DNA from: Rubellimicrobium sp.
Lineage (GTDB): Bacteria > Pseudomonadota > Alphaproteobacteria > Rhodobacterales > Rhodobacteraceae
NCBI GenBank assembly: GCA_019454835.1
Contig: JACFNP010000003.1
Location: 1-64,000, forward strand
DNA: 64,000 bases
Reading direction: 5' to 3'
Shown here one piece after another: positions 44,009-54,353 of this stretch; positions within the stretch are counted from its first letter, which is position 1; each line of letters opens with the position of its first letter. The position numbers were made by a program, and so were the translations under genes. The notes below the pieces were generated by a model that was not told the DNA's origin, ran no database searches, and saw only the letters and a program-made list of their open reading frames with translations.

Positions 44009-44112
44009 TAGAGCATTTCGCAGCCAAATGGAACATTTGGCGCCCGCGACAATGCGACAAAACAACAAGTTAGAGCGGGTCCGCCGAATCCATGATCACG
44101 CGACCTGCTCTA
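44009..44112 (+). repeat. TAGAGCA-type repeat (family 2), complete with terminal inverted repeats
   Basis: This is the best-preserved copy. The 7-base ends TAGAGCA and TGCTCTA are perfectly inverted. The inner stem is CCAAATG-GAA-CATTTGG and the second stem GAGCGGGTC/GACCTGCTC has one G-U pair. It sits between the divergent priA and DUF484 genes. Confidence 0.9.
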
Positions 44113-44261
44113 GCCTGACCGGCGGGCGCGCGCAAAGGGTCGGGGGTCGACGATTGCGCCACCGGCGGGCCAGAAATGCGCTGACAAACCGGACCCGCGC
44201 CGGTAGGATGCGGCAACGGGCGGCCCGCGTCGCCCGGCTGTTACTGGGCAGGACGGATCGG

Positions 44262-44954
44262 ATGGACACGGAAACCCGCGACAAGATCATTGCCGAGCCT
44301 GAAGTCCTGCTCGACGACAAGGAACTGATGCGCGCCCTCGTCGCCGCGAACGAACGGGCGATGGGTCACAACATCATCGACCTGCGCGGCATCGCCATGG
44401 AGCGGCTGGAAAGCCGACTCGACCGGCTCGAGGACACGCATCGTTCGGTGATCGCCGCCGCCTATGAAAACCTCGCGGGCACCAACCAGATTCACCGCGC
44501 GGTGCTGCGGCTGCTGGATGCGACGCGGTTCGACAGCTTCCTGCGCGACCTGTCCACCGATGTCGCCGACGTGCTGCGCGTCGATGCCATGCGGCTCGTG
44601 CTCGAGACCCGCGCCGAGGACGGCGACCCGGCGGTGCGAAAGCTGCAGCCGATCCTTTCGCTGGGCGAGCCGGGCTTCGTCGACAGCTACATCACCCGTG
44701 GCCGTCAGTTGCCGGTGCGCGCCGTGACGCTGCGGCAGGTGCAGGACGCCGACCCCGGCCTTTACGGCGACATGGCCGCCGACCTGCGCTCGGAAGCCTG
44801 CCTGCGTCTTGATCTGGGCGACGGGCGGTTGCCGGGGCTGCTGGCGCTGGCCTCCGAAGACCCGCACCGCTTTGCCCCGCAGCAGGGCACCGACCTGCTG
44901 GCGTTCTTCGGCGGCGTGCTGGAACGCAGCCTGCGCCGCTGGCTGGACGGATGA
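44262..44954 (+). CDS. DUF484 family protein
   Basis: This 230-residue protein is of the DUF484 family: an N-terminal helical region (LESRLDRLEDTHRSVIAAA) followed by a GAF-like domain (VLRLLDATRFDSFL ... GLLALASEDPHRFAPQQGTDLLAFF). The family is found next to xerC across proteobacteria but its activity is unknown. It overlaps xerC by 4 bases, so the two are translated together. The ATG at 44262 is the first good start. Confidence 0.88.
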   Translation: MDTETRDKIIAEPEVLLDDKELMRALVAANERAMGHNIIDLRGIAMERLESRLDRLEDTHRSVIAAAYENLAGTNQIHRAVLRLLDATRFDSFLRDLSTDVADVLRVDAMRLVLETRAEDGDPAVRKLQPILSLGEPGFVDSYITRGRQLPVRAVTLRQVQDADPGLYGDMAADLRSEACLRLDLGDGRLPGLLALASEDPHRFAPQQGTDLLAFFGGVLERSLRRWLDG

Positions 44955-45865
44955 CATCAGGCGACCTGACACAGGCGCTGATGCTCTGGCTGGAACACGA
45001 ACGGGTGATGAAGGGGGCGGCGGCGCATACGATCGACGCCTATCGCCGCGACGTGGCCGGATGGCTGGGCTTCCTGTCCGGGCATCTGGGCGGCGCGCCG
45101 GGCGCCGCGCAGGTTCAGGCGCTCGGCGCCGCCGACATGCGCGCCTGGATGGCGCATGAACGGGCGCGCGGCATGGGCACGCGGTCGCTGGCGCGGGCAC
45201 TGTCGGCGGTGAAGGGATTCGCCCGGTTCCTTGCCGACCGCGCGGGGATCGACCCGGTAACCGTGCTGTCGACCCGCGCGCCGCGCTATCTGGCGCGCCT
45301 GCCGCGCCCGCTGCCCGAGGATGCCGCGCGGGCGATGCTCGACCGGGCCGGGGTGCTGGCCGAAGAACCCTGGATCGCCGCCCGCGACGCCGCCGTCGTG
45401 GCGCTGCTCTACGGCGCGGGGCTGCGCATTTCCGAGGCGCTGGCGCTGAAGGGCCGTGACGCGCCGCTGCCCGAGGTGCTGCGCATCACCGGCAAGGGCG
45501 GGCGCGAGAGGCTGGTGCCGGTCCTGCCCGCGCTGGCCCGCGCCGTCGAGGACTACCGCCGCCTCTGCCCGCAGGCGCTGACGCCCGACGGCCCGCTGTT
45601 TCGCGGCGTGCGCGGCGGGGCGCTGAACCCGCGCACCGTCCAGAAGGCGGTCGAGGCGCTGCGCCTCGGGATGGGCCTGCCCGCCACGGCGACGCCGCAC
45701 GCCTTGCGCCATTCGTTCGCCACCCATCTGCTGGCCGCAGGTGGCGACCTGCGCACCATCCAGGAACTGCTCGGCCACGCCTCGCTGTCCACCACGCAGG
45801 CCTATACGGCGGTCGATGCCGCCCATCTCATGGAGGTTTATGAACGCGCACATCCCCGTGCCTGA
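44951..45865 (+). CDS. xerC: Tyrosine recombinase XerC
   Basis: This 304-residue recombinase resolves chromosome dimers at dif together with XerD. The N-terminal SAM-like domain spans ~1-100. The catalytic residues are visible: Arg in GAGLRISEAL, Lys in TGKGGRER, His/Arg in HALRHSFATHL, His in LLGHASLSTTQ and the nucleophile in TQAYTAVD. Size, motifs and the DUF484 neighbour identify XerC rather than a phage integrase. The last codons overlap possible upstream starts of pcs. Confidence 0.94.
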   Translation: MTSGDLTQALMLWLEHERVMKGAAAHTIDAYRRDVAGWLGFLSGHLGGAPGAAQVQALGAADMRAWMAHERARGMGTRSLARALSAVKGFARFLADRAGIDPVTVLSTRAPRYLARLPRPLPEDAARAMLDRAGVLAEEPWIAARDAAVVALLYGAGLRISEALALKGRDAPLPEVLRITGKGGRERLVPVLPALARAVEDYRRLCPQALTPDGPLFRGVRGGALNPRTVQKAVEALRLGMGLPATATPHALRHSFATHLLAAGGDLRTIQELLGHASLSTTQAYTAVDAAHLMEVYERAHPRA

Positions 45866-45923
45866 CGCGACGGAGTCCGATGCAGCGGTTGCCCCGCTGC
45901 CGCAAATCCGTCAGAAGGCTTCC

Positions 45924-46619
45924 ATGACCGCAGGCACCAAGGCGCTCCTCGTCCATCTTCTCACGGCTTCGGGCGCGGCCTGGGCGATTCTCGCCATGCT
46001 CGCCGCCGGTGAACGACACTGGGACGTGATGTTCATCTGGCTGGTGGTGGCGCTGTTCGTCGACGGGATCGACGGCCCGCTGGCGCGGCACTACGACGTG
46101 AAGAAAAACGCGCCGATCTTCGACGGCGTGCTGCTGGACCTGATCGTCGATTATCTCACCTATGTCTTCGTCCCGGCCTATGCGCTGTTCAAGTCGGGCC
46201 TGCTGCCCGGCTGGACCGGCTGGTTCGCGATCATCGTCATCACCTTCGCCTCGGCGATGTATTTCGCCGACACGCGGATGAAGACCCGCGATTGCAGCTT
46301 TTCGGGCTTTCCGGCCTGCTGGAACATGGTGGTGCTGGTGCTGTTCGCGCTGCATCCGGCGTGGTGGGTGACCATGGTCGCCGTCACGCTGCTGGCGGTG
46401 GCGATGTTCGTGCCGATGAAATTCATTCACCCGACGCGCACGAAACGCTGGCGCGCGGTGAACCTGCCGGTGTCGGTCGCCTGGCTGGGGTTCGCGGGCT
46501 GGGCGGCCTTCGTGAACTTCCACCCCGAAAGCTGGTCGTTCTGGGGGCTGGCGATCACCTCGGTCTGGCTGTTCCTGGCCGGAGGCCTGCAGCAACTGGT
46601 CTACGGGCCGGACGGCTGA
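45924..46619 (+). CDS. pcs: Phosphatidylcholine synthase (Pcs)
   Basis: This 231-residue inner-membrane enzyme joins CDP-diacylglycerol and choline directly to give phosphatidylcholine, a route specific to some bacteria. The CDP-alcohol phosphotransferase motif runs from [14 protein letters not shown] to [10 protein letters not shown]. About eight hydrophobic helices follow, with [10 protein letters not shown] and [13 protein letters not shown] in the loops. The ATG at 45924 has AGAAGG upstream. An in-frame ATG at 45840 (GGAGG upstream, inside xerC) would add 28 residues and cannot be excluded. Its presence indicates a choline-using alphaproteobacterium. Confidence 0.93.
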   Translation: MTAGTKALLVHLLTASGAAWAILAMLAAGERHWDVMFIWLVVALFVDGIDGPLARHYDVKKNAPIFDGVLLDLIVDYLTYVFVPAYALFKSGLLPGWTGWFAIIVITFASAMYFADTRMKTRDCSFSGFPACWNMVVLVLFALHPAWWVTMVAVTLLAVAMFVPMKFIHPTRTKRWRAVNLPVSVAWLGFAGWAAFVNFHPESWSFWGLAITSVWLFLAGGLQQLVYGPDG

Positions 46620-46696
46620 CCGGCCGTCCGCCGCCTCTGGCGGTGGCCTGCGCGCGCGCCTATATCCGGTGCATCCACCGAAAAAAGGAGCAGGCG

Positions 46697-47347
46697 ATGT
46701 TTGCCTTTGCGCCGCGCAATGTCGACATGGTGCGCCCCGAGGACGCCCTGCCCGGCCGCAGCCAGCCCGTCACGGGCCTCGTGCAGCATTTCACCCACGA
46801 CCGCCCGCTGTCCCCCGACGCGCCCGAGGGGATGGAGGCCGCGACCTTCGCCATGGGCTGCTTCTGGGGGGTCGAGCGCAAGTTCTGGCAGGGCGCCGAC
46901 CTGTGGCTGACGATGTCGGGTTATACCGGCGGCTTCACCCCGAACCCGACCTACGACGAGGTCTGCACGGGCCGCACCGGCCATGCCGAAGCCGTGCGGC
47001 TGATCTACGATCCCGCGCGGGTCGCCTATGACGACCTGCTGCGGCTGTTCTGGGAAAACCACGACCCGACCCAGGGGATGCGGCAGGGCAACGACATCGG
47101 CACGCAGTATCGGTCGGGCATCTACTGGGCGACGGATGCCCAGCGTGACGCCGCGCTGGCCAGCCGCGACGCCTATGCCGCACGGCTGCGCGCGGCGGGG
47201 TTCGGCGCGATCACCACCGAAATCGCCCCCGCCGGGCCGTTCTACATGGCCGAGGATTACCACCAGCAATATCTGGCCAAGAACCCGAACGGCTACTGCG
47301 GCATCGCAGGCACCGGCGTGACCTGCCCGGTCGGGACGGGGGTGTAG
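46697..47347 (+). CDS. msrA: Peptide-methionine (S)-S-oxide reductase MsrA
   Basis: This 216-residue repair enzyme reduces methionine sulfoxide in proteins. The catalytic Cys is in [14 protein letters not shown] near residue 53. [27 protein letters not shown] follows in two parts, and resolving cysteines lie at the C-terminus ([15 protein letters not shown]). It has a strong AAGGAG ribosome binding site. It is followed by two repeats and the convergent dnaJ. Confidence 0.95.
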   Translation: MFAFAPRNVDMVRPEDALPGRSQPVTGLVQHFTHDRPLSPDAPEGMEAATFAMGCFWGVERKFWQGADLWLTMSGYTGGFTPNPTYDEVCTGRTGHAEAVRLIYDPARVAYDDLLRLFWENHDPTQGMRQGNDIGTQYRSGIYWATDAQRDAALASRDAYAARLRAAGFGAITTEIAPAGPFYMAEDYHQQYLAKNPNGYCGIAGTGVTCPVGTGV

Positions 47348-47375
47348 GGTCAGGGGCCGCCATGGCGGGGGGATT

Positions 47376-47464
47376 CGTCATTGCGAGGCGCAAGCCGAAG
47401 CAACCTCGACCGCTCGCACATGACATCGGGGTTGCTTCGTCGCCTTCGGCTCCTCGCAATGACG
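47376..47464. repeat. Family 1 palindrome (first of a tandem pair)
   Basis: The inner arms are GAAGCAACCTCGA and ATCGGGGTTGCTTC, so one stem base pair is now unpaired. It lies 28 bases after the msrA stop. Confidence 0.9.
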
Positions 47465-47472
47465 GCGGGAGT

Positions 47473-47561
47473 CGTCATTGCGAGGCGAAGCCGAAGCAAC
47501 CCCGACCACTCACATACAACATCGGGGTTGCTTCGTCGGCTGCGCCTCCTCGCAATGACGG
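47473..47561. repeat. Family 1 palindrome (second of a tandem pair)
   Basis: This is a complete copy with loop CCACTCACATACAACAT. A worn right-end fragment (CCTTGCAATGGCGG) follows at 47564. The pair separates msrA from dnaJ. Confidence 0.9.
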
Positions 47562-47606
47562 GCGCCTTGCAATGGCGGCCACCTCGCGCCGACGCGCCCC
47601 CCGCGT

Positions 47607-48752
47607 TCAGCTTTTCATCGAATCCCAGAACCCCTTCACGCTGCGGAAGAAGCCCGCGCTCTGGGGGTTGTTCGCTTCCGAGATGCGGTCGAATTCCTGC
47701 AGCAGTTCCTTCTGCTTCGGCGTCAGGTTCACCGGGGTCTCGACCGCAAGCTCGATCATCATGTCGCCGTGGCCGTGGCCGCGCAGGTGGGGCATCCCCT
47801 TGCCGCGCAGGCGCATCTGGCGGCCGGTCTGGCTGCCTTCGGGGATGCGCACCCGCGACTTGCCGCCGTCGATGGTCGGCACCTCGATGTCGCCGCCCAG
47901 CGCCGCCGAGGCCATGCTGACCGGCACGCGGCAGTAAAGGTTTGCGCCGTCGCGCTGGAACAGCGCGTGGTCGCGGACCTCGATGAAGATGTAAAGATCG
48001 CCGGTCGGCCCGCCGCGCAGGCCGGCCTCGCCCTCGCCGGAAAGGCGGATGCGGGTGCCGGTTTCCACCCCCGCAGGGATGTTGACGGACAGCGACTTTT
48101 CCTTCTCGACCCGTCCGGCGCCGTGGCAGGTCTGGCAGGGGTTCTTGATGATCTGGCCGAGGCCGTTGCAGGTCGGGCAGGTGCGCTCGACCGTGAAGAA
48201 GCCCTGGCTGGCACGCACCTTGCCCGCGCCCGCGCAGGTCGGGCAGGTCTGCGGTTCGGCCCCGCCCTCGGCGCCGGTGCCGTGGCAGGCGTCGCAGGTG
48301 GCCGAGGTCGGCACGCTGATCGTCTTTTGCAGGCCGGAATACGCCTCTTCGAGCGAAATCCGCAGGTTGTAGCGCAGGTCGGCCCCGCGTGCCGCGCGCG
48401 TGCGCGCGCCGCCGCGTCCGCCCATGAAATCGCCGAACAGGTCGTCGAACACGTCGGAAAATGCGCTGGCGAAATCGCCCTGGCCACGAAAGCCCTGCGC
48501 GCCGCCCGCACTGGCGCCCATGCCGCCTTCAAAGGCCTGATGGCCGAAACGGTCGTAGGCGGCCTTCTTCTGTTCGTCCTTCAGGACTTCATAGGCTTCG
48601 TTCGCCTCCTTGAAGGCGGCCTCGGAGTCGGGGTTGTCCTTGTTGCGGTCGGGGTGAAGTTCCTTGGCCTTCTTGCGGTAGGCCTTCTTGATTTCTTCAG
48701 CACTGGCGCCCCGCGCAACGCCGAGCGTCTCGTAATAGTCGCGCTTCGCCAT
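47607..48752 (-). CDS. dnaJ: Chaperone protein DnaJ
   Basis: This 381-residue type I J-protein stimulates DnaK. The J domain spans 1-70 with the HPD motif in [11 protein letters not shown], and a Gly/Phe-rich linker spans ~75-110. Four CxxCxGxG zinc repeats follow ([32 protein letters not shown]), then the substrate-binding C-terminal domains. All features are intact. It lies 71 bases downstream of dnaK in the same direction and probably shares its heat-shock promoter. Confidence 0.97.
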   Translation of the reverse strand: MAKRDYYETLGVARGASAEEIKKAYRKKAKELHPDRNKDNPDSEAAFKEANEAYEVLKDEQKKAAYDRFGHQAFEGGMGASAGGAQGFRGQGDFASAFSDVFDDLFGDFMGGRGGARTRAARGADLRYNLRISLEEAYSGLQKTISVPTSATCDACHGTGAEGGAEPQTCPTCAGAGKVRASQGFFTVERTCPTCNGLGQIIKNPCQTCHGAGRVEKEKSLSVNIPAGVETGTRIRLSGEGEAGLRGGPTGDLYIFIEVRDHALFQRDGANLYCRVPVSMASAALGGDIEVPTIDGGKSRVRIPEGSQTGRQMRLRGKGMPHLRGHGHGDMMIELAVETPVNLTPKQKELLQEFDRISEANNPQSAGFFRSVKGFWDSMKS

Positions 48753-48823
48753 GGGTGGGGATCCTCACGGAGCAGGGGAAGGCCGGCCCCGCAAGGGACC
48801 GGCCATCGGCGTCTGGTTGCGGA

Positions 48824-50740
<1,917 letters not shown>

Positions 50741-50845
50741 ATTCCAAAACCCTCTTTCCCAGGCGTCTGAAGCGGCCGCGGCCCGTGATGGCGCCCGGCC
50801 TTTGGTGTTCCGTTTGATGTCGGGGGCAACCCCCGGCTCATCGGG

Positions 50846-50876
50846 CTATATAGGGAGGGGGTTTTCGCCCTGCAAC
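50846..50876 (-). promoter_or_regulatory. Heat-shock (RpoH-type) promoter of dnaKJ
   Basis: On the minus strand GTTG (-35, one mismatch to CTTG) is followed after 18 bases by CCTATATAG (-10). This matches the alphaproteobacterial heat-shock pattern CTTG-N17/18-CYTATNT. It lies about 105 bases upstream of the dnaK start. The rpoH gene is 2.5 kb away. Confidence 0.55.
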
Positions 50877-50905
50877 GGGGCGGGGACGCGGGGTTTCCAC
50901 ATAAT

Positions 50906-50940
50906 TGCACCGCCCGCGCCGCAGCGGGCCGGGCGGTGCA
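50906..50940 (-). terminator. Hairpin terminator after the PCuAC gene
   Basis: The perfect 11-bp arms TGCACCGCCCG and CGGGCGGTGCA enclose a 13-base loop. On the minus strand AATTATG follows, a weak U-tract. It lies 20 bases after the copper-chaperone stop and separates it from the dnaK promoter. Confidence 0.65.
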
Positions 50941-50960
50941 GGACGGCACCGGGCGGGCGG

Positions 50961-51482
50961 TCAGTCGCCGTGGCTGTCGTCCATCCCGTGCATGTCGTGG
51001 CCCGTCATGTCGTGATCGCCCATGTCGTTCCCGTCGCCGGTATCGGCAAGGCGCGCCAGATCGACGGGCACCTCGACCAGCAGGTCGCCCGCGACCTCGA
51101 AATGCAGCGTCAGCGGAATGACGAGGCCGTCGACGAAGGGTTCGGTGATGCCCATGAACATCACATGGTCGCCGCCGCGAGCAAGGGTGATCGCGCCGCC
51201 TGCGGGCAGCGCGATGCCGTGTTCGTGCTCGACCATATGCGCCACGCCATCATCGTCGATGATGTTGGCGTGAATCTGCACCATCTGCGCCACCGGCGCC
51301 GAGGCCGACACCAGCCGGTCGTCGGTGTCGGTGTGGTTCTCGATCACCATGTAGGCGCCGCCGGTGGGTGCGCCGGGGCGCGAGGCGAAGGCGTAGGGCT
51401 CGTGGATCTCGATGCCCTGGGCCAGGGCGGGGGCGGCAAGAAGCACGCTCGCAAGCGCCGCTGCAACGAGGTTGCGTGACAT
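50961..51482 (-). CDS. Periplasmic copper chaperone PCu(A)C
   Basis: This 173-residue exported protein (signal peptide MSRNLVAAALASVLLAAPALA) is of the PCu(A)C family, which delivers Cu(I) to cytochrome oxidase assembly. The Met/His copper ligands lie in VQIHANIID, VAHMVEHEHGI and GGDHVMFMGI. The C-terminal tail is unusually rich in Met, His and Asp (DMTGHDMHGMDDSHGD) and could hold additional copper, including Cu(II). Its neighbour upstream in the same direction is a small exported protein, likely in the same operon. Confidence 0.9.
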   Translation of the reverse strand: MSRNLVAAALASVLLAAPALAQGIEIHEPYAFASRPGAPTGGAYMVIENHTDTDDRLVSASAPVAQMVQIHANIIDDDGVAHMVEHEHGIALPAGGAITLARGGDHVMFMGITEPFVDGLVIPLTLHFEVAGDLLVEVPVDLARLADTGDGNDMGDHDMTGHDMHGMDDSHGD

Positions 51483-51518
51483 GTCTGTCTCCGGTCTGAA
51501 TTTCGGGAAGGAAAGGGT

Positions 51519-51866
51519 TCAGACCGGAACCGGCGGGGCGCGCGCGTGCGGGGCGATCCAGAGCGCGGGCCGCGGCGGCGCCGCCACCGCGAGCGCCGGA
51601 GCGAAGGGCCGCAGCGTTTCGACGCGCGGCAGCAGCGCGGCCTCGGGCGGCGGCGCGGCCACCGCGAGAACCCCGTCCGGGCAGACATGCGCCGGGCCTG
51701 CCGGCTGCCCGTCCGGCCCCATCGGCACGACCATCATCGTGCCGCCGAGGCAGAGCACCATGGTCCCCGAAACCACACCCTCGCCCCGCGCCCGCGCCAG
51801 CTCGTGCGAGGTGAGCGTCAGGGCAAGCGCGAGCACGAGCGCAACGAGGCGGGACAGGCTCCACAT
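51519..51866 (-). CDS. Small exported hypothetical protein upstream of PCuAC
   Basis: This 115-residue protein has a signal-like N-terminus (MWSLSRLVALVLALALTLTS) and two cysteines in MVLCLGGTMMVVPMGPDGQP and AHVCPDGVLAV, followed by a Pro/Ala-rich tail. The cysteine segments and the small size resemble DUF2946-type small proteins seen beside copper genes, a weak match by eye. It lies 36 bases before the PCuAC gene in the same direction, so a role in copper handling is plausible. No other function can be assigned. Confidence 0.6.
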   Translation of the reverse strand: MWSLSRLVALVLALALTLTSHELARARGEGVVSGTMVLCLGGTMMVVPMGPDGQPAGPAHVCPDGVLAVAAPPPEAALLPRVETLRPFAPALAVAAPPRPALWIAPHARAPPVPV

Positions 51867-51941
51867 GCGATCTGCGTAGCAGGTGGCGGGCGTTATGCAA
51901 GCGCGATGTCGGGAGGCGGGGCAATGGGCGAGCGGTGTAGT

Positions 51942-52032
51942 CCGTCATTGCGAGGAGGCGCAGCCGACGAAGCAACCCCGATGTCGTGCGCGAGCGGTCG
52001 GGGTTGCTTCGGCTTTCGGCTCGCAATGACGG
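51942..52032. repeat. Family 1 palindrome
   Basis: This complete copy has loop TGTCGTGCGCGAGCGG and inner arms GAAGCAACCCCGA and TCGGGGTTGCTTC. It lies in the ~370-base gap between the small exported protein and the oxidoreductase; the remainder of the gap holds the family 3 repeat. Confidence 0.9.
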
Positions 52033-52142
52033 GATTCGCGGGCGGGTGGGGGCGATTGCATAAACCCGGCGCGGCAGCTCGCATGTTGCAACGCTGGGGC
52101 AGCATGACCGGCGCCCGCACCGGGGGTGGGCGCGGATGCGCC

Positions 52143-52242
52143 CGCCCTGGGGGGCGGGGCGGGCGCCGGTCGTGCTGCGCACGACCGAAGGGGGAAATCC
52201 ACGGGCCGCGCGCCGCGTGTCCGGCAAATTCGGTTGCCCCCT
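52143..52242 (+). repeat. GC-rich hairpin repeat (family 3), copy 2
   Basis: It is homologous to bases 1-100. Two perfect stems are present: GCGCCCGCCC/GGGCGGGCGC, whose first bases lie just upstream at ~52138, and GGTCGTGC-TGC-GCACGACC. It ends at the stop codon of the oxidoreductase gene on the minus strand, so it forms that gene's 3' untranslated region. Confidence 0.75.
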
Positions 52243-53212
52243 ACCCCGCCGCCGCGAATACCATGTCGATCATCGCTTGCGTGGCGCGACTGAATTCCAG
52301 CGGCACAGGATAGGCCGCGCCCTCGCGAATCGTGCGGCCGAAGTTTTCCACCTGGTGCACATAATGGTTGTCCGTCGGGAACCGTTCGGTCACCACGCGC
52401 CCGCCTGCCGTCTCAAGGCTGATCGCGGCAAGATCGTGCACGTTGGCGTTCCACGGGCACAGGATGCGCAGCACGCCGGTCGAGCCGTGGAAGGAAATCT
52501 CCTGCCGGTTGAACAGCCGCATCGACACCGTGCCGCCATAGGTAAAGCCGGGGAAGGTGGCGATGATCTGCGTCTTCACGTCCACGCCATGCTCACGCTC
52601 GATCCGGGCGAAATCGACCTTCACCGGCTCGGCCCCGGTGACGAAGCGGCATGAGCCGATGATGTAGACGCCGATATCGGGCATCGCGCCGCCGCCGGTT
52701 TCGGCGCGGTTGCGGATGTTGCCGGTATCGGATTCGTTGTTATAGGTGAAGAACGCCTCGACATGGCGCAGCTCGCCGATGGCGCCGCCCTGCACCAGTT
52801 CGCGGGCGCGGATGTGCTGGGGGTGATGCGGCGGCATGAACGCCTCGGCGGCCAGCAGCCCGGTGCGGTCGCGCGCAGCGATCACCGCATCGAAATCTGC
52901 GGCCTTCAGCCCGAGCGGCTTTTCCACCAGCACATGCTTGCCCGCCTCGAGCGCGCGGATGGCCCATTGCGCGTGCAGGTGGTTGGGCAGCGGCACATAG
53001 ACCGCCTCGATGGACGGATCGGCCAGCAATGCGTCATAGGTCGGATGCACCGTCAGACCCGGCGCGAAGGCGAGGAACCCCTCGGCCTTCGCGGCATCCG
53101 AGGTGGCCAGCGCCGCCAGTTCCGCCCCTTCGGCGGCATGGATCGCGCGCGCCATGTGCCTGCGCGCGAAATCCGCCGCCCCGATCACCCCCCAGCGCAC
53201 CGGCCTGTCCAT
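52241..53212 (-). CDS. Gfo/Idh/MocA family oxidoreductase
   Basis: This 323-residue NAD(P)-dependent oxidoreductase is of the glucose-fructose oxidoreductase/inositol dehydrogenase family. The N-terminal Rossmann motif is GVIGAADFARRHM. The family motif EKPLGLKAADF holds the catalytic Lys near residue 95, and the C-terminal alpha/beta domain has the conserved GGGAMPDIGVYIIGS with Asp and the later His/Tyr region. It acts on a sugar, cyclitol or similar substrate that cannot be named from sequence. The ATG at 53210-53212 was preferred over the one at 53227 because GGGAGG precedes it at normal spacing. Confidence 0.85.
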   Translation of the reverse strand: MDRPVRWGVIGAADFARRHMARAIHAAEGAELAALATSDAAKAEGFLAFAPGLTVHPTYDALLADPSIEAVYVPLPNHLHAQWAIRALEAGKHVLVEKPLGLKAADFDAVIAARDRTGLLAAEAFMPPHHPQHIRARELVQGGAIGELRHVEAFFTYNNESDTGNIRNRAETGGGAMPDIGVYIIGSCRFVTGAEPVKVDFARIEREHGVDVKTQIIATFPGFTYGGTVSMRLFNRQEISFHGSTGVLRILCPWNANVHDLAAISLETAGGRVVTERFPTDNHYVHQVENFGRTIREGAAYPVPLEFSRATQAMIDMVFAAAG

Positions 53213-53270
53213 ATCCTGCCCTCCCATGTGACGGAGGGCAGGCTAGGCCCGGCCTGCGGCGGGTGCAAGT

Positions 53271-54167
53271 TCAGGCGGGTTCCAGCAACCCGCGTTCGGC
53301 GGCCAGTTCGCGCATCCGTTCCTGCACCTTCTCGAAGGCGCGCACCTCGATCTGGCGGATGCGTTCGCGGCTGACGCCGTAGCGTTCCGAAAGCTGTTCG
53401 AGCGTCAGCGGTTCGTCGGCAAGCCGCCGTTCGGCAAGGATGTCGCGCTCGCGGTCGTTGAGCGTGTCCATCGCCTGCGTCAGCATTTCGCGGCGCACCT
53501 CAAGTTCGTCGCGCTCGGCGTAATCGTCGGCCTGGTCGGCCTCCTTGTCCTCGAGCCAGTCGATCCATTCGGTGCTGGAATCATCTGCCGAACCGATCAT
53601 CGCGTTCAGCGAGGCATCGCCGCCCGACATGCGCCGGTTCATCGAGACGACATCGTCCTCGGTCACGCCCAGATCGGTGGCGATGCGGGCGACGTTGTCG
53701 GGGCGCATGTCGCCGTCCTCGAGCACGCCGATACGGGCCTTGGCCTTGCGCAGGTTGAAGAACAGTTTCTTCTGCGCCGATGTCGTGCCCATCTTCACCA
53801 GCGACCACGACCGCAGGATATATTCCTGGATCGAGGCCCGGATCCACCACATCGCATAGGTGGCCAGCCGGAACCCGCGTTCGGGATCGAAGCGCTTGAC
53901 CGCCTGCATCAGGCCGACATTGGCCTCGGAGATGACCTCGGCCTGCGGCAGCCCGTAGCCGCGATAGCCCATGGCGATCTTGGCGGCGAGGCGCAGATGC
54001 GAGGTCACCAGCTTGTGCGCGGCGCCCGAATCCTCATGGTCGACCCAGCGCTTGGCCAGCATGTATTCTTCTTCCGGTTCCAGCATCGGGAACCGGCGGA
54101 TTTCCTGAAGGTAGCGGTTCAGCCCCTGTTCGGGGCTGGGTGCCGGAAGGTTCTTGTAGGTGCTCAT
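53271..54167 (-). CDS. rpoH: RNA polymerase heat-shock sigma factor RpoH
   Basis: This 298-residue sigma factor is of the sigma-32 group. Region 2 has YMLAKRWVDHED and RFDPERGFRLATYAMWWIRASIQEY in two parts. The RpoH-specific box QKKLFFNLRKAK lies near residue 135. Region 4 ends with a helix-turn-helix (LEQLSERYGVSRERIRQIEVRAFEKV). The Q(R/K)KLFFNLR box distinguishes it from RpoD. It would drive dnaKJ and hsp20, all in this window. Rhodobacterales often have two rpoH genes; which one this is cannot be decided here. Confidence 0.96.
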   Translation of the reverse strand: MSTYKNLPAPSPEQGLNRYLQEIRRFPMLEPEEEYMLAKRWVDHEDSGAAHKLVTSHLRLAAKIAMGYRGYGLPQAEVISEANVGLMQAVKRFDPERGFRLATYAMWWIRASIQEYILRSWSLVKMGTTSAQKKLFFNLRKAKARIGVLEDGDMRPDNVARIATDLGVTEDDVVSMNRRMSGGDASLNAMIGSADDSSTEWIDWLEDKEADQADDYAERDELEVRREMLTQAMDTLNDRERDILAERRLADEPLTLEQLSERYGVSRERIRQIEVRAFEKVQERMRELAAERGLLEPA

Positions 54168-54353
54168 TCGTGCCCCCTGTCCTTGCCGGTGCCGTCAGCC
54201 CCCGGCGATTGCGGCCCCGGACCGCCTCCTGCGCGTCCGAAGCACGGTCTTCTAGCACGTCCGGCAGGCCGTGAACAGGGTTACATGACAGAGTCGTGAT
54301 ATCCCGTCCGCACAATCCCCCTTCATTCTTACACAATTCCGTGCAGCACCGCC

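Noticed and set aside
41808-44954. Very long plus-strand reading frame (over 1000 codons) antisense to priA
   Set aside because: It is a high-GC shadow frame. Its composition is Arg/Gly/Ala/Pro-rich without domain motifs, and the minus strand encodes a complete PriA; only its last part is the real DUF484 gene.
44951-45865. XerC as a phage or island integrase
   Set aside because: The DUF484 neighbour, operon coupling and motif set fit the housekeeping XerC; no phage genes or attachment sites are nearby.
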